64,000 bases of DNA from Paenibacillus paridis (lineage in GTDB: Bacteria > Bacillota > Bacilli > Paenibacillales > Paenibacillaceae), in the NCBI RefSeq assembly GCF_006345825.1, contig NZ_VCIX01000092.1, forward strand, positions 1,240,001 through 1,304,000, read 5' to 3'. Position 1 is the first letter of the stretch. Every line of letters begins with the position of its first letter. The position numbers were made by a program, and so were the translations under genes. The notes under the pieces were generated by a model. That model saw only the letters and a program-made list of their open reading frames with translations, searched no databases and had not been told where the DNA came from. Of this stretch, positions 1-7,767 are shown one piece after another.

Positions 1-377
1 TCAATCTTGGACCACTCGAGACCAGCTATTTCGCCACGGCGCATGCCTGTTGTCACGGCCAATGTTATGGCAGTCCTTAATTGAAGTGACTAATGTTCAA
101 GAGCTTCGAATAGCTGCTTGATTTCTTTCTCGTTGTAAACCTCCATTTCTTTAACATCGTCCTCCTTAGGCTTCTTAATACCGGTCATAGGATATTCCTT
201 AATGACTTTCCATTCCATTGCCTTAGTAAATATGCTTTTTAATACGCGATAGTTATACACTAAGCTTGCGGACTTTAACGGACCCAAACCATCAAGGCGT
301 GCATTAGGCTGCCGAAGCATATCCATAAAATTGAGTATATGAAGTGTTTTAATTTGTTCCATATACATGTGGCCCAA
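1..377 (-). pseudogene. Broken tyrosine recombinase (phage/ICE-type integrase) fragment
   Basis: The minus strand carries part of a tyrosine recombinase. The SAM-like core-binding domain lies between about 377 and 120 (residues such as TLHILNFMDML and LVYNYRVLKSIFTKAMEWK). The same reading frame then hits an in-frame TAG at 90-92 and continues as SLQLRTAITLAVTTGMRRGE, which contains the first catalytic-domain arginine motif TGMRRGE. Upstream of the first usable start (TTG near 377) the frame is closed by a TGA about 20 bases away, so the N-terminal arm-binding domain is missing. The rest of the catalytic domain lies off the window edge. Such enzymes integrate mobile elements at att sites. This copy looks dead: it has an internal stop and a lost N-terminus. 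A sequencing error could explain one lesion but hardly both. Confidence 0.8.
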
Positions 378-715
378 AAAGGGAGCACTTCACACTTCAT
401 TGCTTAGGGGTCTTTTTGTTTTTAAAAATACCTGGAGAAAAAAATGTGTGAAAAAAATCAAAACCTATCGTATTCAATCGTATTCTGAATTGAGTTATGT
501 AAAACAGAAAACCCCGAAAATCCCTTTACACACTAAGGATTTACGGGTTTATGTAAATCATTCAACTGATTCATTAAAGTTCTTATGGCGTGCCGGAAAG
601 GATTCTAATTTTTAAAAAACGCTTAGTTACAAAAAGATAGAGTCGGATTTGGATGATTTTAATTTTAGGCGACAAATGGGCGACAATTAAAGAAATAACA
701 AAAACGCTAGAGCGT

Positions 716-740
716 AAAACCCTTATAAACCAAGGGTTTT
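716..740. terminator. Hairpin with A/T-flanked perfect 9-bp stem
   Basis: AAAACCCTT (716-724) pairs with AAGGGTTTT (732-740) across a 7-base loop. The run of A on one side and T on the other fits a weak bidirectional rho-independent terminator. A shorter hairpin, ACGCT-AG-AGCGT, sits just before it (704-715). Confidence 0.45.
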
Positions 741-752
741 AAACAAAAAATC

Positions 753-774
753 GGAGTCCTTTTTCAAGGACTCC
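753..774. terminator. Hairpin GGAGTCC/GGACTCC
   Basis: A perfect 7-bp stem (753-759 with 768-774) encloses a T-rich loop and is followed by CTTT-like sequence. It could end transcripts coming from the integrase remnant side, but it has no long T-run, so the call is tentative. Confidence 0.4.
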
Positions 775-1031
775 TTTCATGGGAGAGGAGAAACCGGACG
801 AAGAGCTTATGGGGAAACGTAAGTCTTCTCCGCGGTTGTCTACGACATCTTGCGACGCCGATAAATACATTTTGTCCGCATAATTGGAAAATATACATGG
901 TGCTGCGAAGGAATATTTTTGTGTTTGTTTTGGAGGAAAAGGAACGCTCATATTTCGACATCCTTCTACTTTATTATGAAAGGGGTTCTATGGTACGATA
1001 GGCGGGAATGAGATAGAAGGGGGCAATTGCA

Positions 1032-1625
1032 GTGAGAGTCATTGCGGGCGAGGCCAAGGGCCGCACGCTGAAGGCTGTGCCTGGCATGAACACGAGGCCG
1101 ACAACGGATAAGGTGAAGGAAGCTATTTTCAGCATGATAGGGCCTTACTTCGACGGTGGAATGGCGCTGGACCTGTTCGCAGGTACGGGGGGATTAGGCA
1201 TTGAAGCTTGGAGCAGGGGAATCGAACGAACGGTGTTTATTGACCGGGAGAAAATAAGTGTCGATACGATCCGTCTCAACGTCGAAACGGCGAAGATGGG
1301 CAGTGCCGCTGAAATTTATAGGAATGATGCAGAGCGTGCATTGAAAGCGCTAGCGAAGCGGGAGCAGAGGTTCCGGCTTGTTTTTCTTGATCCGCCATAC
1401 AAAATGGTAACGATGGATAGTTTAATGGCTCAACTTGCGGCAAATGAAATGCTGGAGCAGGATGCCATCATTGTCGTCGAGCACGATGCGGCGCATGCCT
1501 ATCCGGAGCAGCTTGAACAATTTGACCGAATAAAGCACGCGAAGTACGGAGATACCGCCGTGTCGATTTACCACTACTACAACGCTGGCAGTCACGACGG
1601 GGGAGAATCCGATGTTAATGAATAA
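1032..1625 (+). CDS. rsmD: 16S rRNA (guanine(966)-N(2))-methyltransferase RsmD
   Basis: This is a Rossmann-fold methyltransferase that uses S-adenosylmethionine to methylate G966 of 16S rRNA during 30S assembly. The 197 residues match the family's usual length. They open with the typical MRVIAGEAKGR start, carry the SAM-binding loop DLFAGTGGLG (47-56) and the catalytic DPPY (120-123). The GTG start at 1032 follows a good ribosome-binding site (AAGGGGG, 1017-1023). The gene overlaps coaD by several codons, which implies translational coupling, and the rsmD-coaD pair (ylbH-ylbI) is conserved in Firmicutes. Confidence 0.96.
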   Translation: MRVIAGEAKGRTLKAVPGMNTRPTTDKVKEAIFSMIGPYFDGGMALDLFAGTGGLGIEAWSRGIERTVFIDREKISVDTIRLNVETAKMGSAAEIYRNDAERALKALAKREQRFRLVFLDPPYKMVTMDSLMAQLAANEMLEQDAIIVVEHDAAHAYPEQLEQFDRIKHAKYGDTAVSIYHYYNAGSHDGGESDVNE

Positions 1626-2115
1626 ACAAGAGCGAGTCGCAGTTTATCCGGGCACTTTTGACCCGGTTACTTATGGTCATTTGGATATTATTCGCAGATC
1701 TGCTAAGCAATTTGACCGGTTGATTGTAGCCGTATTGAATAATTCCAGCAAAAATCCGTTGTTCAGCGTAGAGGAGCGCAAGGCGCTCTTGTCGGAAGTT
1801 ACGCGAGATATACCAAATGTTGAAATTGACAGCTTTCGAGATTTGCTCGTTCGTTTCATGAAGTCGCGCCAGGCTAACGTCATTATTAGAGGAATTCGTT
1901 CCGTAACGGATTTTGAATACGAGCTGCAGCTGGCGTCAACCAATCATTTGCTCGATGCTGAAATCGATACCATGTTTATGATGACTAATCCGAAGTATTC
2001 CTACTTAAGTTCGAGTATCGTTAAGGAAATAGCGCAATTCCATGGTGCGGTTCACGAGCTTGTGCCGCCGGTCGTGGAGCTGCAATTACGCGAGAAATAT
2101 AAAGCTAAGAGATAA
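1612..2115 (+). CDS. coaD: Phosphopantetheine adenylyltransferase (PPAT)
   Basis: CoaD transfers AMP from ATP to 4'-phosphopantetheine, the penultimate step of coenzyme A synthesis. The nucleotidyltransferase signature YPGTFDPVTYGH (12-23) includes the TxGH-type motif, and the family's C-terminal YSYLSSSIVKEIA segment is present. The length of 165-167 residues is typical. Two ATGs are possible, 1612 and 1618; 1612 has the better spacing to the GGGGGA at about 1600. The gene overlaps the end of rsmD. The product feeds the acyl-carrier chemistry encoded downstream, though there is no shared operon. Confidence 0.96.
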   Translation: MLMNKQERVAVYPGTFDPVTYGHLDIIRRSAKQFDRLIVAVLNNSSKNPLFSVEERKALLSEVTRDIPNVEIDSFRDLLVRFMKSRQANVIIRGIRSVTDFEYELQLASTNHLLDAEIDTMFMMTNPKYSYLSSSIVKEIAQFHGAVHELVPPVVELQLREKYKAKR

Positions 2116-2154
2116 TGTTTTCATAGGGGAAATATATAAACGCGATCTGTATCG

Positions 2155-3390
2155 TTATCCAGTTTTTTGGGCTTTGCGATAGGGAAACAGCAGTATGGCT
2201 AAAGCAATGCCGATCAGAGCAATGATTGCACAGGCTGTCAGGGAGTGCTGCCATAATAAAGGAAGCTCACTGACTTTGAAGGATAAGGCAGCGTAAGTGC
2301 CTAACGCGTCATCCGGGGAATCGAAGTCAGCAAAGGTTGGAGTTGCCTCGGGTGCAAGCAGAGGGCGCAGCAACGATGTAATGGGGTGCCACAGGACAAT
2401 CATAAATAGACAAGCGTGCACGGCATGGGCTGCTCTCCAAGCGATGAAGGGCAGCAGCTTCAGATCTGTCCCCGAGATGGAATAGCCAGCTTGCAAGATG
2501 CCGCTGAACCCGCTCCAGGCGAGAACGGCGGCTATGGCAGCCGCATTGGCGATCGTACTCGTTCCGGGAGCATCCCATACCGCTGCGGCGTAAGCGCCGA
2601 GATGACCTTCAAAAAAAGCTTGGCCCATAAAGCCAAGACCTGTCTGGTCTAAAAGCGGGGAGAGAAGCGGCTCCGCGAGTTTGGCAAGAACGGCCGCGAA
2701 AATCATAAACCCGCCGATCATCATAAGTCTTTGAACGCTGGCGGCTACGGCATCGCCCAGTGCTTTGCCGAAGCTCCGCCCGTCCTGCTCTCGGCCTAGA
2801 CGCAGCGCCTCAGCAGCTTGATGCAGCATGCTTGGCTTTTGTTTGTTTTCAGCGTGTGCGCTAGCCGCAGGGAGATCGCTCTGCTCTTTCCGGCTAAACC
2901 ATGTGATTAGCAGCGTGATCCAAATCGCGGATAACCATACCGCAGTTGCGATAATAAAACCGGCAATCGGTTTATGCAGAAAACCTGCCCCTATAACAAC
3001 GAGCATAAACAAGGGGTTAGGCATGTGAGAAAGAGCTAGCAGACGCTGGCCCTGTTGTTTTGATACGATGTTCCTTTTGCGAAGGGAAGCGGTTGCTTCC
3101 GCCCCTCCAGGGTAACCGCCCATCCAGCCTAGTACGATGGTTAGTGCTGCTTCGCCTGGCAGCTTGAACAGTCTGCCCATCAGCGGCTGCAGAAGCGCTC
3201 CGGCTGCATGCGCAAGCCCGAAAGCGGCAATTAACTCATATAACACGAGAAAAGGCAGCAAGCCGGGGAAAACGATGCTCCACCACACTGTCAATCCTTG
3301 CAGCGAGGACTGGAAAGCAGCATCCGGCTGTAAAATGATGGCGACGACAAGCAGGAGGGATAGGAAAGCAAGCAGAACTGTTTTAGCCAA
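2155..3390 (-). CDS. ylbJ: YlbJ-like sporulation integral membrane protein
   Basis: The 411-residue polytopic membrane protein has an N-terminal membrane anchor, a nucleoside-recognition (Gate-type) domain with the GWMGGYPGGAEA motif near residue 105, and further hydrophobic segments to the C-terminus. In B. subtilis YlbJ is a mother-cell (SigE) sporulation protein needed for normal heat-resistant spores; its transported substrate is uncertain. It sits convergent to coaD in the conserved ylb cluster. Its presence supports a spore-former. The ylbK gene that follows ylbJ in B. subtilis is absent here. I see no convincing SigE promoter in the 200 bases upstream. Confidence 0.9.
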   Translation of the reverse strand: MAKTVLLAFLSLLLVVAIILQPDAAFQSSLQGLTVWWSIVFPGLLPFLVLYELIAAFGLAHAAGALLQPLMGRLFKLPGEAALTIVLGWMGGYPGGAEATASLRKRNIVSKQQGQRLLALSHMPNPLFMLVVIGAGFLHKPIAGFIIATAVWLSAIWITLLITWFSRKEQSDLPAASAHAENKQKPSMLHQAAEALRLGREQDGRSFGKALGDAVAASVQRLMMIGGFMIFAAVLAKLAEPLLSPLLDQTGLGFMGQAFFEGHLGAYAAAVWDAPGTSTIANAAAIAAVLAWSGFSGILQAGYSISGTDLKLLPFIAWRAAHAVHACLFMIVLWHPITSLLRPLLAPEATPTFADFDSPDDALGTYAALSFKVSELPLLWQHSLTACAIIALIGIALAILLFPYRKAQKTG

Positions 3391-3596
3391 AGCTACTCAA
3401 CTCCTTTGTTTCGAAGGGGGCAACTGTTACTGACTTGTCCGTTATCAGGTGCTAGGCATGAAGGCGCGGACAGTCGTATACGTTAATTAGTACGCCGGCA
3501 ATGCTTGGGTTATACCATTTGGCTGTCCAATGCGCCAATCATGCGCTTGTTGATAGATTCAGATAGGAATTTGGAAGCTCGAATGGAGGCCTCCGT

Positions 3597-4658
3597 ATGC
3601 TAAAGCAAGGATCCAATTTTCGCAGTGTGGTTTTATATGTCATGTCTACAGCCGTTCTGATGTGGGTGCTGCTTTATGCGCCTACTCCTTATGTTGCCTA
3701 TGAACCAGGCATTGCCGTTCCGGTCAAGCCAATGGTCGCTATCGAAGAAGGCGATGAACTCGGAGCAGGAGATTTATTGCTTACGGCTGTTAAATTGACG
3801 GAGCCGAATTTTTTGCGTGCGATCCAGTCCGTCTGGAATTCGAACGTAGAGCTGCACCTCAAAAAAGAGGTACTTCGAGGGTATTCAAAGGAACAGTATG
3901 CAGCAAGATTAAATGTCGTCATGCAAGGTTCGCAAAATAATGCCATTGAAGCCGCGTATCGCTATGCCGGTTTGCCTTACGAAACACGCATGGAAGGCAT
4001 TATTGTATCCGATGTAGCTGCAGAAGATGAAGGAGCCTTCCCTACGCGCGGCTCCTTTGAGGCTGGAGACCAAATACTTGGGATTAATGGGGATACTGAC
4101 TTTGGAAGCGGCGCGGAATGGCTTGAGAGGCTGCATGGAAGCAGCAAAGATAAGCCTTTGTCATTTGAAGTTGTTCGGGGAGACAAAAGGCTTAGCATTG
4201 CGTATCCAGCTCATACGTTAGCAGCTGCTAAGACAGACGAGCAACTGCTGGCGGCGCTGGGAATAAAGAGTCTGACGGAGATGCGGAGCATAGAACCTAC
4301 GGACGGGCATAAGCGCTTAACGATTGCAGCGGGAGCCATTGGCGGACCTTCGGCAGGCTTGGTGTTTGCGTTGCAGTCTTTGGATCTTTTGACGGAGGGG
4401 GATTTATCCGGCGGGCACCGAATTGCTGCGACGGGTACGATTACCATAGAAGGCAATGTCGGTCCAATCGGCGGCATCAAGCAAAAGATTGTCGTAGCGA
4501 GCCGTGAAGGAGCAGAGCTGTTTCTGGTGCCAGCGGGCAATTTCAAGGAAGCCAAAGCAAAAGCAAGCTCGCTTGGCACTAATATGAAGGTTGTTAGCGT
4601 GGGGACGCTGCAGGAAGCCTTGGAACAAATCGAGGCATTCGAAGCAGCGTCGGTATAA
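3597..4658 (+). CDS. ylbL: YlbL/SepM-type PDZ and Lon-like serine protease, membrane anchored
   Basis: The 353-residue protein has one N-terminal membrane anchor (about 11-27), a PDZ domain (about 125-205) and a C-terminal Lon-type S16 peptidase domain. The expected catalytic dyad is visible: Ser252 in GGPSAG and Lys295 in GGIKQK, 43 residues apart as in Lon. There is no AAA+ ATPase part, so it is an extracytoplasmic ATP-independent peptidase. Relatives include streptococcal SepM (pheromone processing) and B. subtilis YlbL (implicated in recovery from DNA-damage checkpoint by removing YneA). The ATG at 3597 follows GGAGG at 3585. Confidence 0.93.
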   Translation: MLKQGSNFRSVVLYVMSTAVLMWVLLYAPTPYVAYEPGIAVPVKPMVAIEEGDELGAGDLLLTAVKLTEPNFLRAIQSVWNSNVELHLKKEVLRGYSKEQYAARLNVVMQGSQNNAIEAAYRYAGLPYETRMEGIIVSDVAAEDEGAFPTRGSFEAGDQILGINGDTDFGSGAEWLERLHGSSKDKPLSFEVVRGDKRLSIAYPAHTLAAAKTDEQLLAALGIKSLTEMRSIEPTDGHKRLTIAAGAIGGPSAGLVFALQSLDLLTEGDLSGGHRIAATGTITIEGNVGPIGGIKQKIVVASREGAELFLVPAGNFKEAKAKASSLGTNMKVVSVGTLQEALEQIEAFEAASV

Positions 4659-4694
4659 CCGTATTTACATCTCAGCGTTATTGCGCGATAATAT

Positions 4695-5942
4695 TTATTC
4701 CATCGTAATGGGCTTGTCCATAAAATCACGGAATAAGGATTTTGACGATTCGAACCCCGGCTGCCCCAGCATATAAACACTGCTGGCCTGCGTGTCCAGC
4801 TCCAGATAACGGTAGGACTGGGACGCTCTTGCGGCGCTAAGCAACACGGGAAGCTTTGCTGTGCTGCGCATGCGGCGAAGTAATTGCTTTCCTTTTTCCG
4901 AAAATCCTAGTACTCTTATATATTCAACACCTGTCGAGAGTCGATCCGGAGTAAAATCTGCTTTGTGATGACCAAGAAGTATGGCTAGCAGCGCGCGTTG
5001 AAGCTTAGTTCGTGTGTACCTCTTCGTTTTCAACGTGTCTAACAAGCCTTCGAATTGAAGCGATGCAAGCTTTGGCATAGCATTTCGTATGCGATGCTCC
5101 AACCCTTCCGTTATTTCATGCAGCTCGGCGAGCTGAGCTGGCGTACGGGTAAGGATGGCGTGAAGCAACGCGTTTGTATAAGGTTCCCAACTCATCGGGC
5201 AATGTCCAGTGAGCCATTCTTGCTGTAAAATACGGTAGGTGGTCGCTGGCACATAGGCTTGCGCAGCTTCGAGGGAACGTTGTTCAAGCAGCAGCTTGCG
5301 AATTGCTGTTGCGCTTGCGATCTGGCGATCAGTGACGGTTTGTTGACTATACTGCGCTTTCTCGCGCGTGATGGTAAAAGGCTCCATTTTTCCGTTCAAT
5401 CGATGGTGGGCAATCAGATAGTGAAGGCCTAACGTATGATTGGGGAGCGCAAATGGAAAATTAACGGCATCAACATATCCATGCTCTGATAAATAGCTGG
5501 TGATGGCGTCGCTGTAGGCGCTTGGATAGCTTACACCGGTTTGCAGTCGCTGCATAAGCAGGCTTTTGAAAGCAGCAGGCTCGTCTGCAACGATATGGGC
5601 AGCCTGGAGCAACGGGGCAAGGTCTCCGTTCTCGGTGCCGAAGCAGAAGCTGTCTACAACGCCTGTCGCTTCCAACAAGGATACTGCACCGTAAGCAAAC
5701 CATTCGGCAGCTTGCGTTGCATAAGCCACGGGAAGCTCGATGACGAGATCGCAGCCGCCTTCCAGCGCCATTTTGGTACGAGCCCATTTGTCGAGCAAGG
5801 CAGGTTCGCCACGCTGCAGGAAATGTCCGCTCATTACGGCTACGACTGCGTCTGCTTGCGTTATTTTGGCTGATTGTTGCAAATGATACAAATGACCGTT
5901 ATGAAACGGGTTGTATTCGACAATAAGTCCCACCGTGCGCAT
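4695..5942 (-). CDS. tmcAL: tRNA(Met) cytidine acetate ligase TmcAL (YlbM)
   Basis: TmcAL makes N4-acetylcytidine at the wobble position of elongator tRNA(Met), using acetate and ATP. This protects AUG decoding from AUA misreading. The 415-residue protein begins with the nucleotidyltransferase-like VGLIVEYNPFHNGH segment, whose HNGH is at 14-17, as in the B. subtilis enzyme. It is convergent with ylbL and divergent from yceD. The short gap to ylbL contains no obvious terminator. Confidence 0.93.
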   Translation of the reverse strand: MRTVGLIVEYNPFHNGHLYHLQQSAKITQADAVVAVMSGHFLQRGEPALLDKWARTKMALEGGCDLVIELPVAYATQAAEWFAYGAVSLLEATGVVDSFCFGTENGDLAPLLQAAHIVADEPAAFKSLLMQRLQTGVSYPSAYSDAITSYLSEHGYVDAVNFPFALPNHTLGLHYLIAHHRLNGKMEPFTITREKAQYSQQTVTDRQIASATAIRKLLLEQRSLEAAQAYVPATTYRILQQEWLTGHCPMSWEPYTNALLHAILTRTPAQLAELHEITEGLEHRIRNAMPKLASLQFEGLLDTLKTKRYTRTKLQRALLAILLGHHKADFTPDRLSTGVEYIRVLGFSEKGKQLLRRMRSTAKLPVLLSAARASQSYRYLELDTQASSVYMLGQPGFESSKSLFRDFMDKPITME

Positions 5943-6047
5943 TCGCTTGACCTCTCTTTAGTTAAATGTTGGTGGTTTCACTATAGCATAGAGAAGGCGC
6001 TCAATCACGGGCTGCTTATGGCATTAAGTAAAAACAGTGTGAAAATG

Positions 6048-6077
6048 TTGACAAAACGGTAGTCTGATAGATATAAT
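6048..6077 (+). promoter_or_regulatory. SigA-type promoter for yceD-rpmF
   Basis: A perfect -35 hexamer TTGACA (6048-6053) and a perfect -10 TATAAT (6072-6077) are separated by 18 bases. The start codon of yceD lies 27 bases further on. This is the strongest consensus promoter in the left half of the window and fits expression of a ribosomal protein gene. Confidence 0.85.
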
Positions 6078-6103
6078 AATCTTTGTTTGTTTGGGGTGAT
6101 CTG

Positions 6104-6625
6104 ATGCAGTTTCATATTCAAGAAACAATGTCCAAAGGCTTAAAATTGACAATCGATGAAGAGTTGAATGTCAGTGACCTTTTTAAAGGACGCCAAGATG
6201 TTTATCGTACGGGACCGCTCCATGTTGCGCTTCAGGTGACAGGGTACGAAAGCTTTATTGAGGTTAATGGCAAGCTTGCCATTGATTTCGAACTTGCTTG
6301 CGCGCGCTGCCTTGATCCAGTGCAGGAGCATACGGTTATTGCTTTCTCTGAAGTGTTCAAACGTCCTTCCTCTAAAGAGGATCGCGAGGATGATACGGAA
6401 GAGGAAGAAAGTGATTTCATTGAGGTGGATGGGGAAAGACTGGATTTGACGCCTTATGTGGAAGAAGCGCTTCAATTATTCATGCCTTTTGCCCCGCTTT
6501 GCCGCAATGACTGTAAAGGTCTCTGCCCAACTTGTGGACAGAACTTAAATGAGCACAAATGCGACTGTTCGACGGATAAGATTGACATCCGCTTTGCAGC
6601 GCTGAAGGATCTGTTTAAGGAATAA
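6104..6625 (+). CDS. yceD: YceD/DUF177 family metal-binding protein (YlbN)
   Basis: This is a DUF177 protein of 173 residues. It has two cysteine pairs: CARC in the middle, and a C-terminal set (CRNDCKGLCPTCGQN, then CDC) likely to bind zinc. Homologs are almost always cotranscribed with rpmF and have been linked to 23S rRNA accumulation, but the exact role is unsettled. I chose ATG 6104 because GGGGTGAT (6093-6100) sits just before it; the longer frame from 6083 would overlap that site. rpmF follows 38 bases later. Confidence 0.9.
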   Translation: MQFHIQETMSKGLKLTIDEELNVSDLFKGRQDVYRTGPLHVALQVTGYESFIEVNGKLAIDFELACARCLDPVQEHTVIAFSEVFKRPSSKEDREDDTEEEESDFIEVDGERLDLTPYVEEALQLFMPFAPLCRNDCKGLCPTCGQNLNEHKCDCSTDKIDIRFAALKDLFKE

Positions 6626-6663
6626 GCGAATGTAACGATTGATTTTTGAAGGAGGTGTTAAAT

Positions 6664-6837
6664 ATGGCAGTACCTCAGCGTAGAACATCCAAGACTCGCC
6701 GTGATAAACGTCGTACGCATTTCAAACTTGCAGTACCGGGCATGGTGAAGTGTGAGCAATGCGGCGAGCTGAAATTGGCTCACCACGTATGCAAAGTTTG
6801 TGGATATTACAAAACTAAAGAAGTCATTTCTCAATAG
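6664..6837 (+). CDS. rpmF: 50S ribosomal protein L32
   Basis: This is a 57-residue L32 with the canonical MAVPQRRTSKTRRDKRRTH start and a complete zinc ribbon (CEQC then CKVC), so it is the zinc-binding C+ form. The start is fixed by GGAGGTG at 6651-6657. The gene follows yceD as in most bacteria and ends at a strong terminator, which separates it from fapR. Cells with a C+ L32 sometimes keep a C- paralog elsewhere for zinc shortage; none is in this window. Confidence 0.98.
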   Translation: MAVPQRRTSKTRRDKRRTHFKLAVPGMVKCEQCGELKLAHHVCKVCGYYKTKEVISQ

Positions 6838-6852
6838 TAGATTGATTTCAGG

Positions 6853-6890
6853 AATAGCACTCCATCCTAGGATGGAGTGCTATTTTTTGT
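6853..6890 (+). terminator. Strong rho-independent terminator after rpmF
   Basis: A perfect 15-bp stem (6853-6867 with 6870-6884), in which only TA separates the two arms (so the real loop is a few bases larger), is followed by TTTTTTG. It cleanly isolates yceD-rpmF from the fapR operon. Confidence 0.93.
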
Positions 6891-7008
6891 TGAACCCCAT
6901 TGCTTTTTAAGTTAATGTTACAGAGCATTTCCGTCCTTCGTGGTGCACTTGTTCAGAGCGATCCTTATGTGATAAGCTTATTTAATATTCCGACATTGGG
7001 AAGCGAGA

Positions 7009-7037
7009 TTGCGCTTGGACGTATTTTTTTATATACT
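7009..7037 (+). promoter_or_regulatory. Candidate promoter of the fapR operon
   Basis: TTGCGC (7009-7014) and TATACT (7032-7037) are separated by 17 bases. The -10 is good and the -35 is weak. The call is supported mainly by the FapR-like operator that begins four bases downstream, where the transcription start would lie. Confidence 0.5.
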
Positions 7038-7040
7038 TGA

Positions 7041-7057
7041 TTAGTACCAGGTGATAA
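7041..7057 (+). promoter_or_regulatory. FapR operator (malonyl-CoA-responsive)
   Basis: TTAGTACCAGGTGATAA closely resembles the 17-base FapR operator consensus (TTAGTACC half-site, then a degraded inverted half). It lies just downstream of a TATACT -10 box and about 110 bases before fapR. Binding there would block initiation. Malonyl-CoA releases FapR, so the operon is induced when the fatty-acid precursor accumulates. Confidence 0.75.
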
Positions 7058-7149
7058 GATCAAGCAACATACATAAACTTAATATGCATATGTATTTCAT
7101 AAAACATCAACGCGGATCTTCGCAGAGTTTAACTACAATCTAATTAAAG

Positions 7150-7767
7150 GTGGTGCCGAAAATCGAACGAATGCCCAAACGGCAGCGGCATCAGCAGCTT
7201 GCCCGGTATATTGACGAAAACCCCTTTATTACCGATCGGGAGCTCACGCGACTGCTAAAAGTAAGCATCCAGACGATTCGGCTCGACCGTATGGAGCTTG
7301 CCATACCGGAGCTAAGGGAACGGCTAAAGCTGATGGCGGAAAGATCCTATGATTCCGTTCGGTCCTTGCCTCTGCATGAGGTTATTGGTGATATCGTGGA
7401 TTTGGAATTGGACAAGAGCGGTATTTCTGTATTTGAGATCAGGGAAGAACATGTTTTCTCGAGAACCGGAATTGCTCGTGGCCATCACGTCTTTGCGCAA
7501 GCGAATTCACTGGCAGTTGCTATTATAGATGATGAGATTGCACTTACCGTAACAGCAGATATTAGATTCATTCGTCCTGTAAAGCTCGGTGAGAAATGTA
7601 TTGCCAAGGCTTATGTGCGCTCGATTTCGGGGGAGCGGAGCAAGGCGAAGGTCGAGCTTTTCACTTATGTTGGAGACGAAATGGTGTTTCAAGGTAACTT
7701 TGTTATTTATCGGTCCGCGGGAGATACAGATACTGAAGGAGGAAACGAGAGTGCGGATCGCTATTGA
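7150..7767 (+). CDS. fapR: Transcription factor FapR (fatty-acid and phospholipid repressor)
   Basis: FapR has an N-terminal DeoR-like helix-turn-helix (FITDRELTRLLKVSIQTIRLDR) joined to a C-terminal hot-dog domain that binds malonyl-CoA. The conserved linker PELRERLKLMAERSYDSVRSLP and the ligand-domain segment NSLAVAIIDDEIALT are present. The start is unresolved. Two GTGs at 7150 and 7153 overlap the only SD-like stretch (AAAGGTGG), and ATG 7171 would give 198 residues, nearer the family norm. It is the first gene of the lipid operon and overlaps plsX. A FapR operator upstream implies autoregulation. Confidence 0.93.
   Translation: MVPKIERMPKRQRHQQLARYIDENPFITDRELTRLLKVSIQTIRLDRMELAIPELRERLKLMAERSYDSVRSLPLHEVIGDIVDLELDKSGISVFEIREEHVFSRTGIARGHHVFAQANSLAVAIIDDEIALTVTADIRFIRPVKLGEKCIAKAYVRSISGERSKAKVELFTYVGDEMVFQGNFVIYRSAGDTDTEGGNESADRY

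Larger units (their letters stand above)
378..1031. other. Gene-poor stretch beside the integrase remnant
   Basis: No convincing gene is seen. The stretch holds an imperfect inverted repeat (510-523 against 538-549), a peptide-like integrase tail on the plus strand (about 631-690), and three hairpins between 704 and 774. The short open frames at 367-615 (+) and 739-961 (-) have no recognisable domain or ribosome-binding site. On the minus strand, 588-612 resembles the 3' end of a tRNA (T-loop-like TTAGAATCC and a CCGGCAC-G-CCA ending), which would fit an attachment-site scar, but the match is imperfect and no full tRNA is present. Confidence 0.5.

Noticed and set aside
367..615. An 82-residue open frame on the plus strand beside the integrase remnant
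   Set aside because: No ribosome-binding site, no recognisable domain, basic low-complexity content, and its end coincides with tRNA-like sequence; it is probably not translated.
739..961. Two overlapping short minus-strand frames before rsmD
   Set aside because: They lack start signals and domains and cross a hairpin; chance frames are the simpler explanation.
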